From Helcococcus bovis (GTDB taxonomy: Bacteria > Bacillota > Clostridia > Tissierellales > Peptoniphilaceae), in NCBI RefSeq assembly GCF_046035435.1, contig NZ_JBFNFH010000006.1: a stretch of 64,000 nt of DNA; one strand, given 5' to 3'. Both the position numbers and the translations under genes were made by a program. This document shows positions 43,803 to 54,200 of the stretch, piece by piece; the stretch's first letter is position 1; each line of letters opens with the position of its first letter. Under the pieces are notes generated by a model. That model saw only the letters and a program-made list of their open reading frames with translations. It was not told where the DNA came from and did not search any database.

Positions 43803-44189
43803 CTTTTAAATGGCTTATGATATGAATATAAACGCATATATATGCATTCCGCTTGAAACTGATGCATAAAAATGAGATTTAAAGACTTGGAATCAGCTTT
43901 AAAAATTTCAATCCACTATAAATAAAAGGTAAAAAACCAGGAAAACAGCAAATAATCTGAAAATAAAAAAACCAACATGATAAGTATAATATTAAAATAA
44001 TATTAATCTTAATAAATAAAAAAATAAAATTTCTTGAAAATCAAAAAAATCTGCTGAAATAAACACACAGGGTTAAGAATGAGGATACCCTTATTATATA
44101 AGGCGATATTTTAGATTATATTCTAAAAAATTTCGTATCCATTTTCTCAATTTTCTATAATTCGTGGTAATTGGCATTTTTAAATTTTT
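43803..44189. other. Intergenic region, no gene seen
   Basis: This A+T-rich stretch lies between the YeiH terminator and the convergent YdcF gene. Only a small AT hairpin at about 44109-44130, possibly the YdcF terminator, was noted. Confidence 0.5.
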
Positions 44190-45203
44190 TCATTTTAATA
44201 AATAATTTATAAAGATATAAACTAAAGTTATCATTGCAACACTCACAAAATGAATATTTTTATACATTACTAAAAATGCAATGATTTCTCTAATAAATGC
44301 GTTAATTGTGAAATAAAGTTTTGTTTTTGCACCATATCCAATGCATTTAATTTTTTCTTGTTTAGCTATTATCAAAGCTCTAAACAAGTGATAGTAATTT
44401 GTTACAACCGCAATTTTTGGATTTTCCTTCATTAATTCTTTTGAAAAAATTAGATTTTCTCTAGTTGTAGTAGATTTATCTTCAACTATAATATCTTTTT
44501 CGGAAATTCCCAGATTTAAAGCGTATTGCTTCATTGCTTCACCTTCAGCAATATTTTCATCTTCTCCTTGTCCACCAGACATTATAATTTTTGAATTAGG
44601 GTTTTTCTTGAAAATTTTTATTCCTTTATTTATTCTACTTGCTAGAAGAGGAGTAACTTTGTCATTGATTAATCCCGATCCCAAAACAATTATATAATCC
44701 AAATTTTTTCTTTTTACATTAGCAAAATTCAAAAATCCAGATATGGTGTAAGAAATGGCAATCAGTGAAATGTATGAAAAATACATGTTTGATAAGATTA
44801 TTAAATGCTTAAATATAGCAGGAATGTTAAACTTATAAATTAAAATATTACCAACAGTTGAGCTTAGTAAAATGTATAATCCAAGGCTTAAAGAAAGTAG
44901 ATTATTTAGAGAAAAACCTTCTTTTTGTAATATTTTTATTCCATTATAAATTAGAGCAATAACTAGAAATATTGGGATTAATAATACAAAAAGTGAAAAT
45001 AATCCTATTAAAGTAAAGACAAATATTCTTACTGGTGAATTAAAAAGTAAATCATATTTTTCTAAGCCAAGTAATACTGTTATTACTGAAGAAATCAGGA
45101 AAAAAGAAAATATTATTCCAGAAATGATATTCCTTCTTTCTTTAAATACTGTGATTACTAAAATCAAAAATATAAATAGTGTAATAGCTAATGAAAACTC
45201 CAT
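44190..45203 (-). CDS. YdcF-family (DUF218) membrane protein
   Basis: The 337-residue protein has about five membrane helices in the first 165 residues. The DUF218 domain (~170-315) follows: LDYIIVLGSGLINDKVTPLLASR, then NSKIIMSGGQGEDENIAEGEAM, DIIVEDKSTTTRENLIFS and VVTNYYHLFRAL. A last helix ends the protein. DUF218 proteins bind nucleotide-like ligands and are tied to envelope metabolism; substrate unknown. It is a lone minus-strand gene among plus-strand neighbours. Confidence 0.87.
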   Translation of the reverse strand: MEFSLAITLFIFLILVITVFKERRNIISGIIFSFFLISSVITVLLGLEKYDLLFNSPVRIFVFTLIGLFSLFVLLIPIFLVIALIYNGIKILQKEGFSLNNLLSLSLGLYILLSSTVGNILIYKFNIPAIFKHLIILSNMYFSYISLIAISYTISGFLNFANVKRKNLDYIIVLGSGLINDKVTPLLASRINKGIKIFKKNPNSKIIMSGGQGEDENIAEGEAMKQYALNLGISEKDIIVEDKSTTTRENLIFSKELMKENPKIAVVTNYYHLFRALIIAKQEKIKCIGYGAKTKLYFTINAFIREIIAFLVMYKNIHFVSVAMITLVYIFINYLLK

Positions 45204-45373
45204 AAATTCCTCCTCCCTCGAATTTAATTTATAACTAAAATTTTATAATTTATTAAACATACAGTCAAATTTAATTTCTAATGATATTCAAGTTTTTAAA
45301 AATTATTTTCTATTATCTTATTACGATAATCAACGTATAATTAAACCATAAAGAAAAAATTTAAGGAGTAATT

Positions 45374-46090
45374 ATGATACAAAATGAATTATTAATAAGT
45401 TCGGTGTTTATTGCTGGATTTTTATCATTTTTCGCACCATGTACATTTCCGTTGATACCAGTATATGTAGGGTTTATGACGGATAAGGCGGGAGAATACA
45501 AAAAATTAAAAATAGGAAATCTTGAGATAAATAAAGGGGCGATTATCAAGACGATGGCATTCGTACTTGGACTTTCAACTAGCTTTGTGATTTTAGGATT
45601 TGGAGCAGGAATAATTGGAAAAGTGCTAAACAATAGATGGGTGCTGACAGTTGCGGGATTATTAGTATTCCTACTAGGAATTCATCAAATGGATTTAATT
45701 CACTTTGAAAAAATGAGTAAAATCAAAGGAATTAGATTTAAGAATAATAAGAAAAAAGCTTTGGGAACATACTTAATGGGGATATCATTCAGTTTAGGGT
45801 GGACACCATGCGTTGGTCCTATTTTAGCTGCAGTTTTAGTAACATCTGCAAGTAGCGGACAACAATTTTACGGAGCATTTTTAATGTTGATTTATTCAAT
45901 AGGTTTGATGATTCCATTCTTAATAATGGCAATTGCGTCAAGTGCATTGATGAATAAATTCAAATTTTTTGAAAAACACTTACTTATAATTAAGAGAATT
46001 GGTGGATTTTTAGTAGCATTAATGGGAATTGTACTAATGAGCAACCAATTATCAAATTTAACAGCATTTTTTAACAATTTATTTAACTAA
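45374..46090 (+). CDS. ccdA: CcdA-type membrane thiol-disulfide carrier
   Basis: The 238-residue protein has six membrane helices. The redox Cys pair is in SFFAPCTFPLIPVYVGF (~residue 24) and in GWTPCVGPILAAVL (~residue 140), the mirrored P-C motifs of CcdA/DsbD-beta. It passes electrons from cytoplasmic thioredoxin to the outside. With the next two genes it forms the ccdA-thioredoxin-MsrAB surface repair path known from pneumococcus. TATAAT at 45336-45341 is a likely -10. Confidence 0.93.
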   Translation: MIQNELLISSVFIAGFLSFFAPCTFPLIPVYVGFMTDKAGEYKKLKIGNLEINKGAIIKTMAFVLGLSTSFVILGFGAGIIGKVLNNRWVLTVAGLLVFLLGIHQMDLIHFEKMSKIKGIRFKNNKKKALGTYLMGISFSLGWTPCVGPILAAVLVTSASSGQQFYGAFLMLIYSIGLMIPFLIMAIASSALMNKFKFFEKHLLIIKRIGGFLVALMGIVLMSNQLSNLTAFFNNLFN

Positions 46091-46120
46091 TAAAAATATA
46101 TAAAAAGAAAGAGGGAAAAT

Positions 46121-46747
46121 ATGAAAAAAAGATTATTATCAGGATTAATGGCATTATTACTAGTTTTAACAGCTTGTTCAACAGGAGCAAAAGAAAAGAA
46201 GGACATGATGGATTCAAAAGAAACTAAAAAAATGGAAGATAAAATGGATAACATGAAATCTGATAAAAAAGATGATATGAAATCAGACAAAGTGAAGGAT
46301 GATATTAATGGCAAGATGATGAATCAAGGTGAAATGGCTACAGATTTTAATTTGCCAGATATTGATGGGAAAATGTACAAATTAAGTGATCAAAAAGGTA
46401 AAAAAGTTTATGTTAAGTTTTGGGCTTCATGGTGTCCAATATGTTTAGCAGGATTATCAGAATTAGATGAAATGTCTAAAAATACAAAAGATTATGAGAT
46501 AGTAACAGTTGTATCACCAGGACATATTGGTGAAAAGAATAAAGATGATTTTATAAAATGGTTTAAGAGCCTAAATTATAAAAATATAAAAGTGTTATTA
46601 GATGAATCTGGTAAATTTATTGAAGATTATGGTATTAGATCAACTCCTACAAATGTAATAGTTGGTTCAGATGGGGTTTTAATCAAAGTTGTACCGGGTC
46701 AATTAAACAAAGAAGCATTAAATAAGGTGTTTGCAGAGGTTAAATAA
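46121..46747 (+). CDS. Extracellular TlpA-like lipoprotein thioredoxin
   Basis: The 208-residue protein has a lipoprotein signal (LLLVLTACSTG, Cys ~20) and a Met/Lys/Asp-rich linker at ~26-70 (MDSKETKKMEDKMDNMKSDK). A TlpA/AlkP-type thioredoxin domain follows: FNLPDIDGKMYKLSDQ, FWASWCPICLAGLSEL with CPIC, and cis-Pro IRSTPTNVIVG. It should take electrons from CcdA and reduce surface MsrAB. It matches pneumococcal Etrx in context. Confidence 0.92.
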   Translation: MKKRLLSGLMALLLVLTACSTGAKEKKDMMDSKETKKMEDKMDNMKSDKKDDMKSDKVKDDINGKMMNQGEMATDFNLPDIDGKMYKLSDQKGKKVYVKFWASWCPICLAGLSELDEMSKNTKDYEIVTVVSPGHIGEKNKDDFIKWFKSLNYKNIKVLLDESGKFIEDYGIRSTPTNVIVGSDGVLIKVVPGQLNKEALNKVFAEVK

Positions 46748-46762
46748 TATAAAGAGGTTAAT

Positions 46763-47902
46763 ATGAAAAAGTCATTTTTATCAGTTATTTTATCTATAAC
46801 TTTTATTATTACAGCATGTACAAATAAAGTAAATACGCCAAATAATGATATGAAAAATAAAGATGAAACAAGTAAAAAAATAGATGAAATTATAAGTGAA
46901 GGACAGAAAAAATCTGCCAATGAAAATCCTAATGATAAAATAGATTATTCAAAATCAAAATTGAAAACAATTTATCTTGCAGGTGGCTGTTTCTGGGGGT
47001 TAGAAGCATATATGGAAAAAGTTTATGGTGTAGCAGATGCGGTTAGTGGATATGCTAATGGAAAGACCGAAAATCCAACATATGAAGATATTTCATACAA
47101 AAAGACAGGACATGCAGAGACAGTTAAAGTTGATTATGATCCGGAAAGGATTTCATTAGAAAAAATATTAGATTATTATCTATTAGTTGTAGATCCTACA
47201 AGTTTGAATAAACAAGGAAATGACAGAGGTACACAATACAGATCAGGTGTTTATTTTACAGATGACAATGAAAAAAAAGTAATTGAAGAAAGATTGAAAA
47301 AAGAACAAGAGAAATACAAAGATAAGATAGTTGTAGAAGTTGGAAAATTAGAAAATTTTTATAAAGCAGAAGAATACCATCAAGATTACTTAAAGAAAAA
47401 TCCTAATGGATATTGCCATATAGATATTTCAAAAGCGAATGAAGTGATTATAGATAAATCAAAATATCCAAAGCCTTCAGATGAAGATTTGAAAAAGAAA
47501 TTGACGGATGTACAATATAAAGTAACACAAAAAAATGATACAGAACATGCATTCTCAAATGAATATTGGGATAATAAGGAAAAAGGGATATATGTTGATG
47601 TTGCAACAGGAGAACCATTATTTAGTTCAAATGATAAATTTGATTCTGGTTGTGGATGGCCATCATTCTCAAAACCTATATCAAAAGAAGTAGTTACTTA
47701 TCATAAAGATTTAAGTTATAATATGGAGAGAACGGAAGTTAGAAGTAGAGCGGGAGATTCACATTTAGGTCATGTATTTGAAGATGGTCCAAAGGAATTG
47801 GGTGGATTGAGATTTTGTATAAATAGTGCATCAATTAGATTTGTTCCTTTACAAGATATGGAAAAAGAGGGATATGGATATTTAACACATATTATAAAGT
47901 AG
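46763..47902 (+). CDS. msrAB: Surface methionine sulfoxide reductase MsrA-MsrB fusion
   Basis: The 379-residue lipoprotein (ITACTNK lipobox) has MsrA at ~70-225, with AGGCFWGLEAYMEKVYGV catalytic Cys and YANGKTENPTYEDI. MsrB follows at ~240-375, with SGCGWPSFSKPI, RSRAGDSHLGHVFEDGP and the catalytic Cys in GGLRFCINSASIRFVP. It repairs both methionine sulfoxide isomers in exported proteins. The MsrB zinc CxxC pairs are not visible. It is followed 6 bases later by the response regulator. Confidence 0.95.
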   Translation: MKKSFLSVILSITFIITACTNKVNTPNNDMKNKDETSKKIDEIISEGQKKSANENPNDKIDYSKSKLKTIYLAGGCFWGLEAYMEKVYGVADAVSGYANGKTENPTYEDISYKKTGHAETVKVDYDPERISLEKILDYYLLVVDPTSLNKQGNDRGTQYRSGVYFTDDNEKKVIEERLKKEQEKYKDKIVVEVGKLENFYKAEEYHQDYLKKNPNGYCHIDISKANEVIIDKSKYPKPSDEDLKKKLTDVQYKVTQKNDTEHAFSNEYWDNKEKGIYVDVATGEPLFSSNDKFDSGCGWPSFSKPISKEVVTYHKDLSYNMERTEVRSRAGDSHLGHVFEDGPKELGGLRFCINSASIRFVPLQDMEKEGYGYLTHIIK

Positions 47903-47908
47903 GTAAAA

Positions 47909-48673
47909 ATGTATAAATTATTAATTGCAGATGATGAATCAATCATTAGAAAAGGTATAAAAAAATTAGTTAATTATGAAAATCTAAATATTACTGAAGT
48001 TTTAGAGGCAGAAGGTGGAAAAGAAGCCATAGAATTAGCTAAAACTCAAAGTCCAAATATTATTTTGATGGATATAAATATGCCTGAAATAGATGGATTA
48101 ACAGCTGCAAAATTAATAAAAGAAAATAATCCAAACGTCTATATTGTGATTATTACAGGATATGATTATTTTGAATATACGCAAACGGCAATAAGAGCTA
48201 AAGTTGACGATTATATGTTGAAACCTGTATCCAAAAAAGATATAGAGTATATTTTGAAAAATGCTATAGATAAAATTGATTATTTAAGAAAAGAAAAATC
48301 TATTAAAAATATAATTAAAAATGAAAATGTAGAAATAGATGAGGAAAATAATTTGATTAAAGAATATTTAGAAAAAAATATATATAATATAGATTTATCC
48401 TTAAGTAAAATGGCGGAAGATGTAGGATATAACAGCAATTACTTAAGTGTACTGTTTAAGCAAATATATGGATTAAATTTTCAAGATTATATTAATAAAG
48501 TAAAAATGGAAAAAGCTAAGATTTTACTTCTTTCAACTGAAATGAAAAATTATGAAATAGCTGAAAATATAGGAATTGAAGATGTAAACTATTTTGTAAC
48601 AAAATTTAAGAAATATTATAATATAACACCTAAACAATTTAAGCAAGGATTGAAAGATGAAAAAAATTCTTAA
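47909..48673 (+). CDS. YesN-like response regulator, AraC-type
   Basis: The 254-residue protein has a receiver domain (LLIADDESIIRKGIKKL, phospho-Asp in NIILMDINMPEIDG, KPVSKKD). The C-terminal pair of AraC helix-turn-helix motifs reads LSLSKMAEDVGYNSNYLSVL and YEIAENIGIEDVNYFVTKF. It likely controls the upstream redox-repair genes or sugar genes nearby; both are inference. It overlaps the kinase gene by 17 bases. Confidence 0.93.
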   Translation: MYKLLIADDESIIRKGIKKLVNYENLNITEVLEAEGGKEAIELAKTQSPNIILMDINMPEIDGLTAAKLIKENNPNVYIVIITGYDYFEYTQTAIRAKVDDYMLKPVSKKDIEYILKNAIDKIDYLRKEKSIKNIIKNENVEIDEENNLIKEYLEKNIYNIDLSLSKMAEDVGYNSNYLSVLFKQIYGLNFQDYINKVKMEKAKILLLSTEMKNYEIAENIGIEDVNYFVTKFKKYYNITPKQFKQGLKDEKNS

Positions 48674-50330
48674 AAAATTTAGTGCGAAAATTAGCATCTA
48701 TTTTTTTATAATTTCAATATTAATAGTAATAATTTTATCCTATAGAAATTACACCTATTCTGTAAATATATTAAAATACAATAAATTACAACAAACTGAG
48801 CAACAACTGAAAAATGCTAGCGTATACATTTCCTCATATCTTGAAAAAATAAAAGGAATTTCAAGTTTGTTGGCAATGACACCGGAAATAGAAAATATAA
48901 ATAATTCAAGTAAAAATTCTATAAAAAATATAATTGATTTGACAGAAAAAAATGATTCCTTGATAAAGCGAATATCTGTAATTTCAAAGAATGGAAATTT
49001 GATTTCAACTACTCCTATAGATTTTGAATTATCTGATAATATGAATAATTTAGAATGGTACCAAAATCTTCAAGAATCAAATAATATGGCTGTGGTAACT
49101 ACTGAAAATCATAAGGGATTTTCCATGAATAAAACAGAAAGAGTAATTTCAATTAGTCATGAAATTGTGAAAAATAAGGAAATTCAGGGATTTGTAGTTA
49201 TAGACCTATCGTATAAATTTATTGAAGATTATGTATCATCAATAAACTTTGGAGAAAAAGGTTATGCATTTATAACATCTTCTGAAGAAAAATTATTATT
49301 TGATTCAAAACAGATGAATACAAATTCACTTGTAGAAAAAGATAAATATTTACAAATAATCAATAATAGAATGAAGTCGTTAGATAAAGGATTTATTGCT
49401 TCTAATATTTATATACCTAATACTGATTGGTTATTAGTAGGAGTTGCTTCAACAGAGCAAATAGATCAACTTCAAAACAAACTAATTGGAAATACAGTAA
49501 CTTGGTCAGTTATAATTTTAATTTCAACTATTGCCTTATCGATATTAATTTCTAAGTGGATAAGCAAACCACTTACAAATTTAGTGGATGAAATGAAAAA
49601 AGTTGATGAAAAATTTTCTAAGATAAAAATTGAAAACTCAGATTCAATAGAAATTCATACATTAAAAACAGAATACAATCTATTATTGGACAGGATTAAA
49701 ATTCTAACAAAAAATATAGAAGAAAAGGAAAATTCAAAGAGAATATATGAATTAAAAGCTTTGCAAAGTCAGATAAATCCACATTTTATTTACAATACCC
49801 TAGATACTATTTTATGGCTAATAGAGTTTGAAGAAAATGAAAAAGCTATAGAAGTTACCAAATCACTAGGGATGATTTTGAGAAGTACATTGAGTATAAA
49901 TCAGGATTTTATATCATTATTCAAAGAATTGGAACACGTTAAAAATTACATGGATATTCAAAAAATTCGTTACGATGATAAATTTGAATATATCTTTGAT
50001 ATAGATAAACACACCCTTGAAATATTGGTGCCAAAATTAATCCTACAGCCTATTGTAGAAAATGCGATATATCATGGAATTAAACCTAAAAAAACAAAAT
50101 CATTCATCAAGATTTCCTCCAATATAGATGATGAAGATTTAATAATTAAGGTAGAAAATAATGGAGTAGATTTAGAATTTGATAATCAAAATAGGATAAA
50201 AACAAAGCTAGGTGGAATAGGAATGAGTAATGTCGAACAAAGGATCAAAATTCTTTGTGGTGAACAATATGGAATTAAAATGTATAGAGAAGATGATATT
50301 ATTGTAGTTGAATATCGACTTAGCATATAG
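48657..50330 (+). CDS. YesM-like sensor histidine kinase
   Basis: The 557-residue kinase has two membrane helices (~12-28 and ~275-295) around a ~245-residue dCache-like extracellular sensor. A HAMP region, a His_kinase domain with LQSQINPHFIYNTLDTILW (phospho-His) and a HATPase domain (PIVENAIYHGIKPKK, GGIGMSNVEQRIKILCG) follow. It pairs with the preceding regulator. The signal is unknown; placement after msrAB hints at oxidative or envelope stress. Confidence 0.93.
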   Translation: MKKILKKFSAKISIYFFIISILIVIILSYRNYTYSVNILKYNKLQQTEQQLKNASVYISSYLEKIKGISSLLAMTPEIENINNSSKNSIKNIIDLTEKNDSLIKRISVISKNGNLISTTPIDFELSDNMNNLEWYQNLQESNNMAVVTTENHKGFSMNKTERVISISHEIVKNKEIQGFVVIDLSYKFIEDYVSSINFGEKGYAFITSSEEKLLFDSKQMNTNSLVEKDKYLQIINNRMKSLDKGFIASNIYIPNTDWLLVGVASTEQIDQLQNKLIGNTVTWSVIILISTIALSILISKWISKPLTNLVDEMKKVDEKFSKIKIENSDSIEIHTLKTEYNLLLDRIKILTKNIEEKENSKRIYELKALQSQINPHFIYNTLDTILWLIEFEENEKAIEVTKSLGMILRSTLSINQDFISLFKELEHVKNYMDIQKIRYDDKFEYIFDIDKHTLEILVPKLILQPIVENAIYHGIKPKKTKSFIKISSNIDDEDLIIKVENNGVDLEFDNQNRIKTKLGGIGMSNVEQRIKILCGEQYGIKMYREDDIIVVEYRLSI

Positions 50331-50334
50331 AACA

Positions 50335-50378
50335 AAGAGGCTGTTGCAAAATAAATTAGTTATTTGCAACAGTCTCTT
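50335..50378 (+). terminator. Strong terminator after the kinase gene
   Basis: A long stem pairs 50335-50354 with about 50360-50378 (arms AAGAGGCTGTTGCAAA / TTTGCAACAGTCTCTT, one wobble). It ends the ccdA-to-kinase region and borders the repeat array. Confidence 0.88.
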
Positions 50379-50418
50379 AAATTTATATTTTCAATTCATA
50401 TTTATGTTTTATTAATAA

Positions 50419-50798
50419 GAATTGGTGTGATTACATTTCTTTTTCATTTCTTTTTATGGTTTTCACTTTTAGAATGGTGTAAAATTTATTACTCAACCAA
50501 TTCCATTGTAAGTTTAGTTCTTTTGAATGGTATAAAAGCTCTTATTAAAATCCATTCTTTTTTTATTAGTGTTAAATTGAATGGTATAAATCTTATTTTC
50601 TTATCAATTCCTTTTTCTATTATTTAGTTTGGAATGGTACTATCATCTTTTTCTAATCCATTCTTTTTTTTATTAGTGTTAAATTGAATGGTATAAATCT
50701 TATTTTCTTATCAATTCCTTTTTCTATTATTTAGTTTGGAATGGTACTATCATCTTTTTCTAATCCATTCTTTTTTTTATTAGTATTAAATTGAATGG
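50419..50798. repeat. Tandem array of 53-54 bp GAATGG/CCATTC repeat (array 1)
   Basis: GAATGG begins at 50472, 50525, 50579, 50632, 50686, 50739 and 50793, so the spacing alternates 53/54; a degenerate GAATTGG at 50419 extends the phase. Two unit types alternate, giving an almost exact 106-107 bp higher-order repeat (50551-50656, 50657-50763, partial third). CCATTC arms at 50552, 50658 and 50765 pair with GAATGG as hairpins. An 87-aa open frame within it is accidental. Confidence 0.93.
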
Positions 50799-51173
50799 TA
50801 TATCTAAAATTCCAATGTAAAAAACTATTACAAAATAATATTTTTAATTATTTTGCAACATTCCCTTTTTTGATTATTTAGTCAAATTAGCTTTTGGTAT
50901 AAAAAGTCATGTAAAATGAAGGAGTTTTTACCTGTAAATGAGTAATAGTTTATATATACATGATAAGGAAGGAAAATTTTACATGTAAAGCACACTTTTT
51001 ATTAATTTACATGAATGGCGTATATATAATAAATCTAACAATTATGAAAAAGAATAGCTGTATTTTATTTTGTTACATTTTGTTAACAATATAAAAAACA
51101 TAAAAAGTAAATTAAATTTGTAATCTATCGAATAGTATCAATTTACACATAATAACCGTTTTCATGAAAAGTT
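50799..51173. other. Upstream region of amylopullulanase, several inverted repeats
   Basis: No gene is seen. A hairpin at 50828-50858 (TTACAAAATAAT / ATTATTTTGCAA) closes the array. A 10-bp inverted repeat CATGTAAAAT / ATTTTACATG (50908-50917 / 50976-50985) and further TTTACATG words suggest regulator sites. Confidence 0.5.
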
Positions 51174-51201
51174 TTGACAAAATTAAAATATAACATATAA
51201 T
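51174..51201 (+). promoter_or_regulatory. Consensus promoter of the amylopullulanase gene
   Basis: TTGACA (51174-51179), 16-bp spacer, TATAAT (51196-51201), about 28 bases before the start codon at 51230. Confidence 0.85.
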
Positions 51202-51229
51202 ATATACAAGAAATAAAATGGAGGAAACT

Positions 51230-54200
51230 ATGAAAACGGAAACAAAGACTATTTTTAGAAAAACAATAGCCATATTGTTAGCTTTTATGATTTCACTTTC
51301 TGGAGTGAACGTTCAAGGTTTTATGACTAAAACCGTTGAAGCACAAGAACAATACATTGATTTTGGGTTTACAAAATCTGGAGAAAAAGAAGATTTTGGG
51401 GCTAAGGCTAAAGTAAATTCAAATAAAACTGTAGATTTTGTATTTGATTTTGAACATTGGAAAGATGGATTTCAAAATCAAGCAAAAATAAGAGGTGTTA
51501 ATGGGGATTGGGATAATGGCAAAGATTTATTAGTAAATAAATCAAAAAATGAATATACAATATCATTATTATTTGAAGAGGTTAAAAGTTTGAAGGATGG
51601 TGGATTTAAAATCTTTTTGCCAGATATTGCTCAATGGAGGCCTCAAACTTCAGGTAATGCCAAAATTCCACAATCTGTATTTGATGAAATGGCAAAAATA
51701 GAACAGGAAAATACGGAAAATCAATCAGGGGAAACAACACCATCAGAACCGGGAAATACAACTCCTGACAAACCCCAACCACCAATAGAAGATACTACAC
51801 CTCGAGAAAAACAAGGATACAAATATACAATTCATTTCAAAAAAGAAGATGAAGAAAAAAATCTTTGGAATGAAATTCATGTTTGGGGAAATAATTTAGA
51901 AGGAAAGAGATATTATTTTGGAGAACCTGACGCTGAAGGATATAAAACTGTAGATATAGAAAATCTACCAGTTTCTGAATTAAAGCTTATAACAAAACCA
52001 TTCTTAGGAGAAGATTGGAAAGATCAAGAATCAGATAGAGTTATAAATATTCCTACAGATAAAAAAGAAGTAGAAGTTTGGATTTTACAAGGAAATAATA
52101 AAGTATATTATCAAAAACCAAATTTCAATGTTGGAGCGGATTCAAAAGTAAAGTTAAATGCAAGTTTGCATCAAAATGATGTAAAAGCTGGAGATAGTGC
52201 TTTATTAAAATTAAATATTAAAAAAGATGATAATGTAGAGATAACTCAATTGTATGTTATTCCTAAAGGATTAGAAATAGGGAAAATAGACATTAGCAAA
52301 AACTTACAAGAACAATCTATAGAAATTCCACTTAATGCAATCGGTGTGAAAGATTTGGATGTTTATGCTGTTGATAAAGAAGGGAATATCTATAAAGAAA
52401 CAGTTAAATTAAATATTTTACCTTCTGATAACAAGACAGCGTGGGATGAAGAAATCATCTATTTCATGGTAACAGATAGATTTTTTGATGGAAACAAATC
52501 AAATAGTAAGCTTAATGGTGAAGAAAGCTATGATTTAAATCACCTAGAAGCATATCATGGTGGAGATTTTAAGGGAATTACAGAAAAGGTAGAATACCTA
52601 AAGAATTTAGGAGTATCAACAGTTTGGATTACGCCAATAGTTGATAATATTAATGATAATTTAAGAAAAGATAAAAATGATAAACAGTACGGATATCATG
52701 GATATTGGGCATATGATTTTACAAAATTGGATCCAACATTAGGGACAGAAGCTGAATTTAAAGAAATGATTGATACATTACACAAAAATGGAATCAAAGT
52801 TATGGTGGATATTGTATTGAATCATGCAGGATATGGTGCGGAAAAAAATACTGATTTTAAAGGAATGTTTAGAGAAACTGAGACTGAGGGAGATATTACA
52901 ACAAAATTATCAGGTTTACCAGATTTCAAGACAGAAGATCCTGATGTAAGTAAAAAACTTGTTGAATGGCAAACAAATTGGATTAAAAATTATGAGATTG
53001 ACTATTTCAGAATTGATACTGTAAAACATGTTGAACACGAAACATGGAAGGAATTAAAAAATTCTGTAGTAAAAGTAAAACCTGGATTTAAGATGATAGG
53101 TGAATTTTACGATGGTAAATTTGATTTTGACGGTGGATATTTAGGAAAAGGTCAAATGGACTCAATCCTAGATTTTGAATTCAAACATATAGCTGATAAT
53201 TTTGTACATGGAAAATTATTAGATGCTGAAAGAAGATTAGAAGATAGAAATAATTCTCTATCAACTGTCAAAACATTAGGACAATTCTTATCATCTCATG
53301 ACGAAGATGGTTTCCTTGCAACTAAGGTAAACGGAAATGTAGATTTATTGAAAGTTGCTGCATCACTTCAAATGACAGCAAAAGGACAACCGGTTATTTA
53401 TTATGGTGAAGAAATAGGTCTTTCTGGTAAAAATGCAAAAAATATGGATAATGGAGAATATGGTGAAAATAGAAAATCATTTGACTGGGATAAAATCAAC
53501 AATAATCCATTATTAGAACATTATAAGAAAATAACAAATATTAGAAAGGATCACTCTGCAGTATTTGCAAGAGGTGATAGAAATAATGTAATTTCTAATG
53601 ATAAATATTCTGTATTTACAAGAAAATATGATAATAAGACAGCTATAGTTGGATTAAATATTACAGATCAAGAACAAAAAGTTAATTTAACTCTTGAAGG
53701 AGTTAGTTCAATAAAAGATTTGTATTCTGAAAAAGAATATGTTGTAAATAATGGAAAAGTAACAGTTACTATTCCTGCAAATAAAGATGGTGGTACAGCA
53801 ATATTTTTACTAGATCAAAATATTACACCTAAAGCTGAAACAACAAAAGTAGTATTCCATTTTGATAACTATAATAAGGAAAAATGGAGCTTATGGGTTT
53901 GGGCTAATGGTGCAAATGGTAAGGAATATTCATTTGATGGTACAGATAATTTTGGACAAACAGTAACCATTGACTTGGGAACTCAAACAGATCAAATTGG
54001 ATACATTGTGAAATCCCCAAATACATGGGATAGAAAAAATGTAGATGCAAATAGATATGTGAAAATAGACAAGGAAACTACACATGTTTGGATAAGAGAT
54101 GAAGATCCTCAAACATATTTAGAAGAACCGAAAAATATTGCAGAAGAAAGTCCTGTAATTCAATCATTTACAATTGATAGATACAGAGAGCTAAATCTAA

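Noticed and set aside
50364..50627. 87-aa hydrophobic open frame
   Set aside because: It lies in the tandem repeat array and terminator, has no binding site, and its reading is set by the T-rich repeat.
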